Source of the DNA: Phlebotomus papatasi
Taxonomy: Eukaryota > Arthropoda > Insecta > Diptera > Psychodidae
Reading direction: 5' to 3'
DNA length: 64,000 nucleotides
NCBI RefSeq assembly: GCF_024763615.1
Contig: NC_077223.1
Coordinates: 96,286,627-96,350,626, forward strand
Shown here: in pieces, positions 23,597 to 33,429 of the stretch
How positions within the stretch are numbered: position 1 is the stretch's first letter
Layout of the letters: every line of letters starts with the position of its first letter
Made by a program: the position numbers and the translations under genes
Notes under the pieces: generated by a model
Databases searched by the model: none
What the model saw: the letters and a program-made list of their open reading frames with translations, nothing else
Told to the model about the DNA's origin: nothing

Positions 23597-23825
23597 TTAA
23601 CTCTTTCACGTCTTTAGGGTAATGTCATGACTCGGGGAAAAAAGTTTTTTTCGGGTATTTACATTAATTGAAATCTATCTGTTCGTGCACGACATCATAA
23701 TAGAAGGATGTAAGATTCTTGGCTCATTTTCTCAAGACTCCAGTTAGATTTCAATTAATGTAAATAGCCAAAAAGAAACTTTTTTCCCTGGGTCATATAT
23801 GACCCTAAAGACGCGAAAGAGTTAA
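23597..23825 (-). mobile_element. TTAA-flanked piggyBac-like MITE, 229 bp, copy 2
   Basis: It has the same length as copy 1 (20960-21188) and is inverted relative to it. The stretch from CGTGCACGACATCATAATAG to CTCCAGTTAGATTTCAATTA is nearly identical in both, so the two insertions are recent or the pair arose by gene conversion. Confidence 0.85.
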
Positions 23826-23972
23826 ACTTATTTTATCAATGGGCTTGAGTTTTGCGCAAAGTTCCAATTATTCCATTTTGAAAAATACTCTCACATTTCA
23901 ACTTCGATTGACTTGCAAGACAAGAAAGAAGTATCAGATCGAAATGAAACTTGGTATAGATTCATACTAACG

Positions 23973-24374
23973 GTGTTATCACACTTGCACATTAAAATTT
24001 TAATGTGAATCACATTAATTGTCGCTTGTGAGCGTCCAAATATGTTATTTGTGTCTTTCAGTCACTTAATATTTGGGATTTTTCCAATTATTGATAAAGA
24101 AGTGGACTTGGCCTGCAAAAATAAGTTTAAATTTACCTAAAGCATAAATATTTTTCACATTAAAAAATTAAAGAGAAAATCGCATTATTTTTTCGCATTA
24201 ATGCTATAAATCAATTTATATCAAATTTTGCGGGCCAAGTCTACCTTTTTCTCAACAAATAGATCAAATTTTGAATATAAAATGATTCAAACACTCAAAT
24301 TACACATTTGGACTCTCATCAGCGACAATTAATGTGAATCATATTAAAATTTTAATGTGCAAGTGTGATAACAC
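23973..24374. mobile_element. Foldback MITE, GTGTTATCACACTTGCACAT ends
   Basis: Perfectly inverted ends GTGTTATCACACTTGCACAT are followed by TAAAATTTTAATGTGAATCA and AATTGTCGC on each arm. The loop is about 250 bp of AT-rich DNA. No clear duplication flanks it. Confidence 0.75.
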
Positions 24375-24632
24375 AATAAGACTGGTTCTAAATAATCGAC
24401 TTCCACATAAAATCTTACCGTTTATTTAAATACGCTTTTACGCGAACTTTTCAGTCAATCTGTACTTGTTCACAATTATGAAATCATAGTGCGGTATTCA
24501 GACACTCTGAATTAATAAGGTAAATTGCAATAAATCATGAAATAGCTGAACTTACTTTGGAATTTTAGTTCCAAATTAAAATTTATTTAAATATCTCATT
24601 ATATTAAGAAATTACGAAGACATAAATCCTTA

Positions 24633-24844
24633 GGGGAAACTGGGGCACCACCAAGCACGGGGTAGCACCAAACACTAATTTTTATTTCTAAACTATTTGG
24701 ACTATCTCGACCATTTCTTCAGTGAACAAGTATATCTATAATTCCTAAAAATTTATACAAGTCTTGTCCTCTGAAGTCGAATATCCTATTAAAAAACTGC
24801 AGTGTTTGGTGCTACCCCGTGTTTGGTGGTGCCCCAGTTTCCCC
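24633..24844. mobile_element. TA-flanked MITE, GGGGAAACTGGGGCACCACC ends
   Basis: The inverted ends GGGGAAACTGGGGCACCACC are flanked by TA at 24631-24632 and 24845-24846. A second internal motif (GGGGTAGCACCAAACACT) is also inverted. It belongs to the group whose ends read TAGGGG-AA-TGGGGC. Confidence 0.85.
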
Positions 24845-24869
24845 TATGTCACAAGTCTGAAGAAGCCAA

Positions 24870-25230
24870 GAAGCTTTCTTCAGATCTGAGATATAGCCAC
24901 GTAGTTTAACTTCAATAATTTTACAAGAATTATAGAACTTCGGTAAAAGATTAAACCAATATTCCAGAATTATTTAAACACTAAGTAAAATCGTTAAATT
25001 CGTTAAATTTATTTGAATAACATTCTATTGACAGTTAAAAGAGCTTTCAAATGAAATTAAAGTCCTTGAAATATTTTTATTTAAGTTTTCGTTTTACTTA
25101 AAGTATATCGTTTAAATAAGCTCTATTTCGACATAATTAGTATTTTATGGATATTTTAAACAGTTTTCGTCTTTGATTCAAAATCCTAAATTTTCTACTG
25201 AATTTATAAAGCTTTGTAAGACCAAACCTT
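24870..25230. other. AT-rich stretch with a degenerate CTTCAGAC-family half copy
   Basis: CTTCAGATCTGAGATATAGC followed by 'gtttaacttcaataatttta' at about 24873-24925 resembles one end of the CTTCAGAC family. The other end is not recognisable. Confidence 0.35.
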
Positions 25231-26560
25231 TAATGTTAGACATGTTGTAAAGCTTCAAATTTGTTTATGCTCCTCTCTTGGCAATTGGGATTCAAGAGCC
25301 AATTTGAATAGGCTGTAACATAAAATTTATTATTCTGTCTGGAATCCCCTCTGCAGAATGCTGGGCGATTGTCAGAAAAGGGGGAAATGTCTGCACCCTG
25401 TATACGATGGGGAATGGATTGGTCTGGCCCTGTGCTTCTGCCACTCTTGTTTCTCCGTGCGAGAACGTTGAACCCTCTTGGTTCGGTACGGACAGTGGGA
25501 TGAAATCCCGCCGCCGAGTGGGCTCGAGGGAGTCTCGGGCGAGGGTTCTCGGTACTCTTGCGTGGACTGGAATCGATTTGTGCGAGGCGAAAAAGGGGCC
25601 CCGCGTATGGAGGCGGTCTCACAAGTGAATGCGACGACCACAAGGCGACTTCTGCTTACTGAAATGCCACTTGGCGAGTTTACTTTACCTTCCAGCACTG
25701 GAGTTGGAGTGCCTCATTAAGAATTCATCGCTAATGCCCAACGAGTTGAACAAATAAAAACCAGGCAAGAGTTTGCTGGTTCTCGGGCATGGAAGGTGAA
25801 GAGGGCTAAAGCAAAAAGGGGGGCATCGATCATGAGGCCACAATGTCTTCACCTCTCGATGGTAACATCGACCCGGAAGTGAATGCTTCACTCTCCCACC
25901 TTATCGATCTGCCCAAGAGGAATTTCGCGAGAAAGTCAACATTTAACTGCCACGGCCAGTGTTGGAGCTTTATTGATTTTATCGGGAGAATTGTCGTTTT
26001 GGACACCATACAAAAGAAAGAGGACGAAAAAGCAACAATTTTACCCAGCAAAACCACATCAATCAATCCTTCCCAAGAGCACTTTCAACCCACTTTTCCC
26101 TCGACTTTCCCCCAGAGAAAGCTCTCACTCAAGATGGACCCATACTCCCCCCCAAACTCGAAACTGAGACACTTTTATCGATTTAAAGTGCCTCAGTAAA
26201 CAAAGTTTCAACGAGTTGAGCATATACACTCTACAAAGTTTTCCAAAATTTTCCAACACTCCTACCCCCACCTCCCCTACAACTTTATAATTAATTCGAC
26301 ACCGAAGGCATAAATACACAGAAATGGAATGTTGGAAGATAAAACTTCTAGACATTGGCTCTTTATCAACAATTTCAGCCGACAATGCCAGCGTGCCGTG
26401 GCTCAAAAGAAGCATTTTAATTAAAATTTACTGCACGGTCGGATTTCCTGAAGAACTGGATATGATTTTTCTGCACATTCGCAACATTTCAAAAGCGGCA
26501 AAACTTGAGAAATTCGGTGCAGACACTAAAGATTGAAGATTGACGATTAATAATGTGCAT
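25230..26560. other. CpG-rich non-repetitive island, possible promoter or exons
   Basis: From about 25300 to 25960 GC and CpG rise sharply (for example ATCCCGCCGCCGAG, TCTCGGGCGAGG, GTGCGAGGCG), unlike anything else in the window except the terminal exon. An acceptor-like tract CTGGAATCCCCTCTGCAG ends at 25358. Open frames exist on both strands here, including an ATG frame 25843-26199 (118 codons, purine at -3) with no recognisable domain. No frame is favoured strongly enough to call a gene. Possible readings are a promoter island, exons of an unrecognised gene, or regulatory DNA. Confidence 0.35.
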
Positions 26561-26569
26561 ACTTCTGTA

Positions 26570-27480
26570 GATATCTCCTTTTCAAAGTGAGTATAATTTC
26601 AATTCTTGATACAGGAGAAAGAATTATTGCTCAACCTTTCATTTCTCGCTATTGATTAAAAATTTTACCTTATTACTCATTTGTGCATCTTTAAAGTTAT
26701 TTTTTATTAAAACACAAGTTTCAAAATATATAAAAAATATTAAAAACTTTAAACAACTTAAAACATTTTTTGAAGCACTCTTGATTTAAAGAATATAATG
26801 CTATAAATTTTTCTGAACATGTAACATTTCTAAGCCAAAAGTATAAGAACAAAGCCCTTTTATCTGAAAAAAAATTTAATACTAAAAGTTTTGAAACTTT
26901 TTAAAAATTAATTCGCATTCTATACTAAAGACCTTTGCACATTGAGAGAAATTCCTATAAATTTTTTAGTTTTTTAAAGTAAAACGTTAGCAAATCAGCG
27001 GTGGATTAAAGGTAATTTTCTTCAAAAGAGAGAGAGGTCATAAGGCCATAAGGCTCATAAAACTGAACAATTGTTCTGTTATGTTGAAATGCAAATGCCA
27101 AACTTCTCAATTATATCTTTTCAATTAAAAAACTAGTCGCGAGGAATATTAAAACCTTTTTGTAATTTAAGATTTCAGTTCTGAGATAAATCTTTAAATT
27201 TACAATTTAAATAAATCTTCAAATTGACTTTTAAAAGCTATCGTTCTTTAGATACATAGATCTTTTAAACTTAAAATATGAAGTTTCATCAAGTTATTTA
27301 AAATAAAATGTAACAACCTTCACAATAACGAAGTTGAAATGAATATTGCAATTGCAAACATATTTAATTTTCTCTGATTAAGCCAATCAAAAGGTCATTT
27401 AAGAGGGGTTACGTGGGTCACAAAACAATATATTTTAATCAAATATATTTTTAACCTAAAAAATAATTTGTCTAATTGAA
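26570..27480. other. AT-rich stretch, no gene seen
   Basis: Dense stops in all frames and no inverted ends recognised. Confidence 0.45.
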
Positions 27481-27489
27481 GATTTTAGG

Positions 27490-27758
27490 CAGGGGCATGA
27501 CATTTCCTATGTTTCCCATATGTTTCTAGCGAGCCGAAAAAACTTTTGAGTTTATTAGCTGTTTTCTGTCATTGTAGAATGAATCAGCAAATAATACAAA
27601 TACAAAATAAAAGCCAATTTAATAACGAAGAGGCAACCGAAAACCCTAAATTCGCAACCTACGTATTTTTGGAGATATCTCTTGAAATGTGTACGAAAAT
27701 AGGGAAGAAATTACACCAAAAATCGGTCACATTTTTCAAAGCTAGTGTCACCCCCCTG
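27490..27758. mobile_element. hAT-type MITE, CAGGGG...CCCCTG ends, copy 1
   Basis: The element begins CAGGGGCATGACA and ends TGTCACCCCCCTG. A perfect 8-bp duplication ATTTTAGG flanks it (27482-27489, 27759-27766). The interior (ATTTTTGGAGATATCTCTTG, TTTCTGTCATTGTAGAA) is shared, inverted, with 55030-55299. The duplication length and CAG/CTG tips fit hAT. Confidence 0.85.
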
Positions 27759-28000
27759 ATTTTAGGTTTATAAAAATACAAGATTTGAAAGTATATTTTC
27801 TAAAATTTTGATTTAAAAAAAAATAAAAATTCAGCCTCTGGATCACCTGATTTTCGGATACAGTTTTGATTTTTCCGTGGACAAGATTACTTGGAGTAGG
27901 CTCATCTGAAACACCAAAACCAAGTATATCCTGTTAGATAATAAGAGAAACCAGTTCTTAAACAAAGCATATAAAAAGATTAATTTTTGAAGGAATATTA

Positions 28001-28146
28001 GCCGTACTCACTATGGCGTTGTTATCTCGTAATCTCCGTAATCTGTTATCTTGTTATAATTTTTCATTTATAAAATACATTACGAGAACATAATGAGATA
28101 ACGAGATAACGATATTACAAGATAACAGCGCCATAGTGAGTACGGC
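28001..28146. mobile_element. Hairpin MITE, GCCGTACTCACTATGGCG ends
   Basis: The inverted ends GCCGTACTCACTATGGCG are followed by TGTTATCT repeats on both arms. TA lies at 27999-28000 and 28147-28148. The 146-bp element folds end to end. No coding content. Confidence 0.8.
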
Positions 28147-28344
28147 TATTGTAAAAAAAAACTATTTTTAACGTATTTTATACCACTTTTCGTCTTAAAG
28201 AATTAGTAGTGATCAAGTAAACATATATAATAAAATCCTGAGTTTAACGATTAGTTTAACTCATCATCTAACAGGAAATACTTTCGTTTTTAATATCAAA
28301 TAACCTTACTCTGAAACTTTGTTCAAAAATGTGTTCCAAAAAAG

Positions 28345-28495
28345 ATGGTGATTTTTTAGGTTATGGATATATTTGGACGGAATGTTCGCCTGGATCACCT
28401 TCAAAACATTTCCAAAAATAAAAGAAATCTTAGGAGCCGTTTTAGAGGAAAACAAAAAAAAATGGTTTTGGACGAGTTGGACGTTTACCAAATCG
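28345..28495 (+). repeat. Dispersed repeat copy (ATATTTGGACGGAATGTTC)
   Basis: ATATTTGGACGGAATGTTCG, CATTTCCAAAAATAAAAGAA and GGAGCCGTTTTAG match the copies at 6100 and 6535. Confidence 0.65.
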
Positions 28496-28614
28496 GCATT
28501 AAAGAGTTAAAGGCGATCTTCGCACTACCATCATGGATGATTGTACAGTGCTCGCTTTCCCATTCGGTTAATTGGGAGGCAAAATGACGCTATTTGGTTA
28601 GAATTTTAGAATTA

Positions 28615-28956
28615 CAGTCGAGTTCCTCAAATTTGAACTCCTCAAATTTGAACGACGGTTGAGTTCAAAATGTAAAATTTGAGGTTGTGTGAAGAAAGTT
28701 TTGCGTGGAGTTTGAATTAGAACCATTTTTCTCTTGTGTTTCCTCAATATTATCGTATTATATAAAGTTCCGCAGCAAATTCTATTTTTTTTTACAATAA
28801 ATTACATTGATATATTCTCTAAAGTTATTTATCTTAATTTAGGGACAGTGCATTTCACATGAATTCCGTTACATTTTTGAAAATATCGTTCAAATTTGAG
28901 GAGTGAGAAAATGTCATCTATAACCCCCAAATGTTCAAATTTGAGGAACTCTACTG
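28615..28956. mobile_element. pogo-like MITE, CAGTCGAGTTCCTCAAATTT ends
   Basis: The inverted ends CAGTCGAGTTCCTCAAATTT / AAATTTGAGGAACTCTACTG are flanked by TA (28613-28614, 28957-28958). The motif TCCTCAAATTTGAAC repeats near the left end and again, inverted, near 28890. It shares the CAGTNGRG start with the elements at 5585 and 7388. Confidence 0.8.
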
Positions 28957-28959
28957 TAC

Positions 28960-31235
28960 TTCAATGTTTCATATAAAGCTTGTGCTAAGCCTAGATCAGC
29001 TTATTGTAGGAGAAATTCTTAACGTGAGCACACTCGGACTGCACGCAAAATCATTTGGAACTAAGAATGAGAGATATTGTACAACAATTTGGAATAAAAT
29101 TTCTGAAAAATGCAAACTTTTTAATTAAATCGAAATATCTAGGATGTAAATGAACTGACAGAAAGATGATAATGGAATATAGAACAGAATCTCCTCTACA
29201 ATATTATCCCAAAGCTTGATCTTATCGGTTGCTCGGTAGCCGAGATAAAATTTTAATTTTTTGTTTTGGAACATGTTTTTTGTGACGAACTACGACAATT
29301 AGTCGAGTAAAAGCGGACATATCAGCATTTGCGTACTTTCACAGCATTATTTTAATAAAAATCATTTTTTTACACTAAAGCAACAAAATCGGGCAGATAG
29401 CATAATCTGAGCCAAAAATTCACGTGTAGACGAAATATAGATACAAATATCCTGTACAACTATGCCGAAGTAATCTTTAAAATCCGTTGATCAAGAGTCG
29501 AGATAATTGAGTTTATGGAGTTTATGCTATATGAAAATTAGTTTTTCGACTGTGGCGCTCCTTACTGTGGTCTTACAAACTTCAAATGTTCCAGAAAGAT
29601 GTAGCACTTTGCGGGACCTTTCATTTGCATCCTCACTTCTTAAAATCGGTTAAATAGAACCGAAGATATGGCGTTTTGAATTTCGTTTTAAAACCGTTTT
29701 CAGATTGACTGTCTTTATGTCTTACTTTGATTCAAATGAAAACATTTTATTTAGATTTGTGATAAGTAATAAATTTAATTGAAATAAGCTTAAGGAAACA
29801 GTGAATTTAACCTCTATGCTTAAATATAACTCGTAGCATCTATTTTGAAAGTACTGTTGGAAAAGTTTGAAAACTTTCTTGCAAGAAGAATTTGTCAACT
29901 TCCTGAAGCTGCCAAGTACTTTAGTACAAAAGTTTCCCCCAACTTGAAATAAATCTGGATGTAAATTGCTCAGAAAATTCTCTTTCCCTTTCAACATTTG
30001 CGACGCAGAAGCACTTCATGATGCAAGATACTTCTTGATGCATAAAAAAAAATGTCAAGTCCGGACGGAATAGATATCGAGTGACATTTTCAGCTGATTT
30101 CCATAGGAGCTTGAATAATGTTTAGTAATTTGTAATGAGTCTGCACAGAGCTCAAAAACGTGCAATTATTTCAGCAATGAAATGTCTGCATTTGACATCT
30201 TTTCTCAGTGTATCAAATGCAATAAATAAGGTTGTTGATTAAAATAGCCGCAATATTAATTCATTCATATCACATTTCATATTTCTCGACTGGTGTTTCT
30301 CTCAATTTTTTTTATGCTATCTGTTTTAGTGTCACCGTGTTGAAGAAAATATGGGTAGCATTCGTGTGGGTATTAAATTTAGAAATACCATGGGATTAAA
30401 GTCGGTGAGAGTGAAAAAAAAATGAGACGAGGAATTTTCAGATGAAAAGCTGGAAAAATCCACTTGAGCACACAAACAGCAAATAAACATTCACCCTTCA
30501 TTGCGACAAATTCAAACAAGGGCTGCAACTTTGCATGTGAAGGTCTCGCGCGAAATATTGCATATTTTCCTGGGCTGAATGGAAAACAGGCATTTATTGC
30601 GGAGGATGAGGGAGAAATTGCTGTGGAGGGATTTATGCGCAGGAGATGGCAAGAAAAACAGCAAAAACAGGGAGAAAGGAAAAGAGGGTTGGCAGATTTT
30701 AGCCTTCAATACGAAGGGTGACTTTACAGACGCAGGCTCTAATTAGTTAAAGTAAGTGGATAAAGAGGATTTGACACTGACTCAATATGATAAAAAAGAA
30801 AAGCAAAGCGTCTTCACTTTGCTAAACGCTCGAACTAGTGACAGATTTAAAGATTTAGATGTAAAACATTTAAAGTACTAGTTCGACAGGCTAAATCAAG
30901 GAAAAATTGTTAAAACTGCTCTCTTTTGGAATTCGAGCAGTACAAGTCTTCCGCAATGGTAATTTTCACTTGATAGTTTAAAACAGATTTTAAACGGTTT
31001 TAGGATTGCTTCAATATTTGTTCAAACTCGCATAGAAGTAACAAATTTTGAGTTTCGAATGCAAATTGAATACCTATAAAGTACCGGTACGTTACCGATT
31101 CCTAAAATATTGAGAACCAGTTCAGAATTTTTTAGAATTCCAAAATCTTTCAAAAGAATCCACACTTTTCCAAATCGGCTGATAAATACGTTTAATACGT
31201 CTTCTAGATACGTTTTCGATTACGAAAAAAAATAT
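28960..31235. other. Intergenic stretch; island about 30290-30770
   Basis: A 66-codon frame at 28931-29128 and an 86-codon open frame at 30464-30721 have no recognisable domain; the latter has no early ATG. The 30.3-30.8 kb part is repeat-free with higher GC. Confidence 0.35.
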
Positions 31236-31239
31236 TTCA

Positions 31240-32095
31240 AATAGCTTGGAAAATGCCCTTTTCTTGTGGTTGAGATGGGTGCGGGCACTACACGGCTCCA
31301 AAGAATGGCCTGTCTTGCGATAACAGGCGCCATAAGGACAACGCCAAGAGGCTGCGCTCAGCTGGAACTTGTAAAGCGGTGTTCAGACTAGAGGGTTAGC
31401 CTGAAGGTCTCAAAAGGCCTGTGGGCCTGAAGGTCTCAAAATCCTATATAGCAACCAGTTGTATTGGTATTTTGGAAATTATAGAACATTTGCCCTTGAT
31501 AATTCAATCCTAGGTAAAATTTTTCCAAGAAATCTTGACTGATAAGAAATTATAGCAGTTAAGCCATATGGCTAAGCATTAGGTCTGAAACATGTATAAG
31601 GTTGGTTGTTACCCAACAGGCCACACGAGAATACTCGATAAGTCTGTTGTCCTTGCCAGACATCCACACCATCTAATGAGGGATGACTTGCACAATGAAG
31701 GACGGAATTCCAAGAAAATAATTAAAGCAATACTTCATATGAAGGCTGATTGGGTTGAACACTTAGGCGAGATCATCGAATCAGATGCTGTCAAACTATT
31801 CACTAACGGTTGTCGGGTTGAAGGATCTTCAGGTACGGGTTGCCATTGCTCGGAACTGCAAATTAACGGATCAGCGGCCCTTCGCCAGTACGCATCACAT
31901 ACTCACATAGCAGAACTGCGATTCTGTCTATAACAGGATGTAAGTCGCGTTCTGCTCTGTCATAGAAACTTGACGTCGGTCTACATTGGGTACTTGGACA
32001 CAAGGGTATAGCAAGAAATAATGAAGCAGACTACTGTAGCAATATCCTTGCAAATAAGGAAATCTATTTATACAGGAGGATTTATTAAAATTTCA
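31240..32095 (+). pseudogene. Non-LTR retrotransposon fossil: end of reverse transcriptase plus RNase H, split by a MITE
   Basis: At 31281-31375 the translation RLQRMACLAITGAIRTTPRG matches the conserved segment after the reverse transcriptase palm in jockey/I/R1-type elements (LQRLACLAITGAMRTTPTAA). After a MITE (31376-31592) the frame resumes with YPTGHTRILDKSVV. RNase H then follows: DAVKLFTNGCRVEGSSGTG around 31782-31840 resembles the first catalytic block (xFTDGSK), with the Asp replaced by Asn. A frame change leads to LHWVLGHKGIARNNEAD at 31981-32030, matching the WxPGHxGIxGNExAD block. Stops and frame shifts show it is dead. The presence of RNase H favours a jockey- or I-like origin (inference). 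Confidence 0.85.
31376..31592 (+). mobile_element. CTTCAGAC-family MITE, copy C, inside a retrotransposon fossil
   Basis: GTGTTCAGACTAGAGGGTTA at the left and GGCTAAGCATTAGGTCTGAA at the right match the family. A short internal duplication (CCTGAAGGTCTCAAAA) makes it longer than the others. It separates the reverse transcriptase tail from the RNase H part. Confidence 0.8.
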
Positions 32096-32151
32096 GCAAA
32101 ACGTATGGGCCGCGAATAAGGATTGTCGCGTGTCCAAAATGTTCATGACCA

Positions 32152-32355
32152 ACATGACCGGTTCCTCAATTCGACCGGTAGAGTTATTTATTCAATTTAT
32201 TTATATTTGCACTAATATTTATGGCGTATGATCTAACATTTATAGGTCAATCATTCCATATATAAATACGAATCAGTAACAATTTTATAGAAATTCACCA
32301 TCAAACATTCAAATATTGACCACCGGTCGAGTCGAGGAACAGGTCGACTCGAAGG
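32152..32355. mobile_element. Probable MITE with ACCGGT-rich inverted ends
   Basis: Left GACCGGTTCCTCAATTCGAC and right GTCGAGTCGAGGAACAGGTC are imperfect inverses about 200 bp apart. The interior is AT-rich. Boundaries are approximate. Confidence 0.5.
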
Positions 32356-32365
32356 CACTTTACCT

Positions 32366-33427
32366 TACGTAACAATTTTCTTTAATTTTTTTTGTTTTTG
32401 CTGTTTTGTCACATATTACCAATTATTCCTCCGGTCCTAGTGTACAGAACTTAATAATTGGGCATTCGTTGGAAAGGTAAGTAGTTGTGCTTCAATTTGA
32501 AAATTATGCGATATTTTTTCAAAAAATCCTTGAGGGCGGAAAAACAAAATCAAACTAAAATTTCTGAAAAATGACCTAAAAAAGCGACTTTTGAAAAATA
32601 ATATAAACTAAACTAAACTAAATATTAATATATTCTCTTCAGCACACAATAGACTTTACTTAGGACTACATTTTTGCCATAGAAGACATCTTGCTTCGAT
32701 ACCTCTAAGAGATCCTCTAGGAGATGCTCCTTTTTTTGACCAGATTGTTACCATGGGGGGGGGGGGGGAAGGAGAGGTGGGACGTCTTTAGAATGTATGG
32801 ATGAAATGTCCGCTAGGATGGTCTCTAAAATATATTCAAAAATGAAAGGCATCGATGGTTTAGTTCTTCAGATGTTCCTAAAAAAGTGGTTTCTGGAGGA
32901 AAAGGAGAGACGTTGGGATGAAATTGAAGCGACATTCGGATTCCTTGGATCAACTTATGGGGGGGGGGTACTCAGAACATTCCAAGTCGATATCATCATC
33001 AGTTTGTTGAGAAAATAAGTTTTTTGGCAAAAATTTGCAAGATTTCATGTGTTTTGAAAATGACAAAAATCAAAAAATAATGCATTTGGAGGAATCGGAG
33101 CAGGATGTCTTCTATGGCAAAAATGTAGTCCTAAGTAAAGTCTATTGTGTGCTGAAAAGAGTACATTAATATTTAGTTTAGTTTATATGACTTTTCAAAA
33201 GTTGTTTTCTTTGGTAATTTTTCAGAAATTTTATTTTGATTTTGTTTTTCCGCCCTCAAGGATTTTTTGAAAAAATATCACATAATTTTCAAGTTTAAGC
33301 ACAACTACTTACCTTTCCAACGGATGCCTATTTATTAAGTTCTGTACGCTAGAACCGGAGGAATAATTGGTATATGTGACAAAACAGTAAAAACAAAAAA
33401 AAAATAATTAAAGAAAATTGTTACGTA
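32366..33427. mobile_element. Foldback element with ~320-bp inverted arms
   Basis: The ends ACGTAACAATTTTCTTTAAT and its inverse continue into arms that stay matched for about 320 bases (32367-32690 against 33105-33426). They share TTTTTCCGCCCTCAAGGATT, GGAAAGGTAAGTAGTTGTGC and CACAATAGACTTTACTTAGG, with only scattered differences. The ~410-base loop contains a copy of the dispersed GGATGAAATGTCC repeat and two G-runs (32755-32768 and 32959-32968). There is no transposase frame. Arms this long are typical of foldback elements and could yield hairpin RNA if transcribed. Confidence 0.8.
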
Positions 33428-33429
33428 TA

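Noticed and set aside
25236..25643. 135-codon minus-strand frame in the CpG-rich island
   Set aside because: Long frames are expected on both strands of GC-rich DNA, there is no domain, and the initiating codon is not ATG.
25843..26199. 118-codon ATG frame with acceptable start context
   Set aside because: There is no recognisable domain and a second frame overlaps it; evidence is too thin for a gene call, so it is noted inside the island entry.
30464..30721. 86-codon plus-strand frame
   Set aside because: It starts at TTG rather than ATG and has no domain; kept only as part of a non-repetitive island.
32797..33018. 73-codon frame in the loop of the foldback element
   Set aside because: It is a reading of the dispersed repeat that is non-coding in its other copies; the GGG glycine run comes from a G homopolymer.
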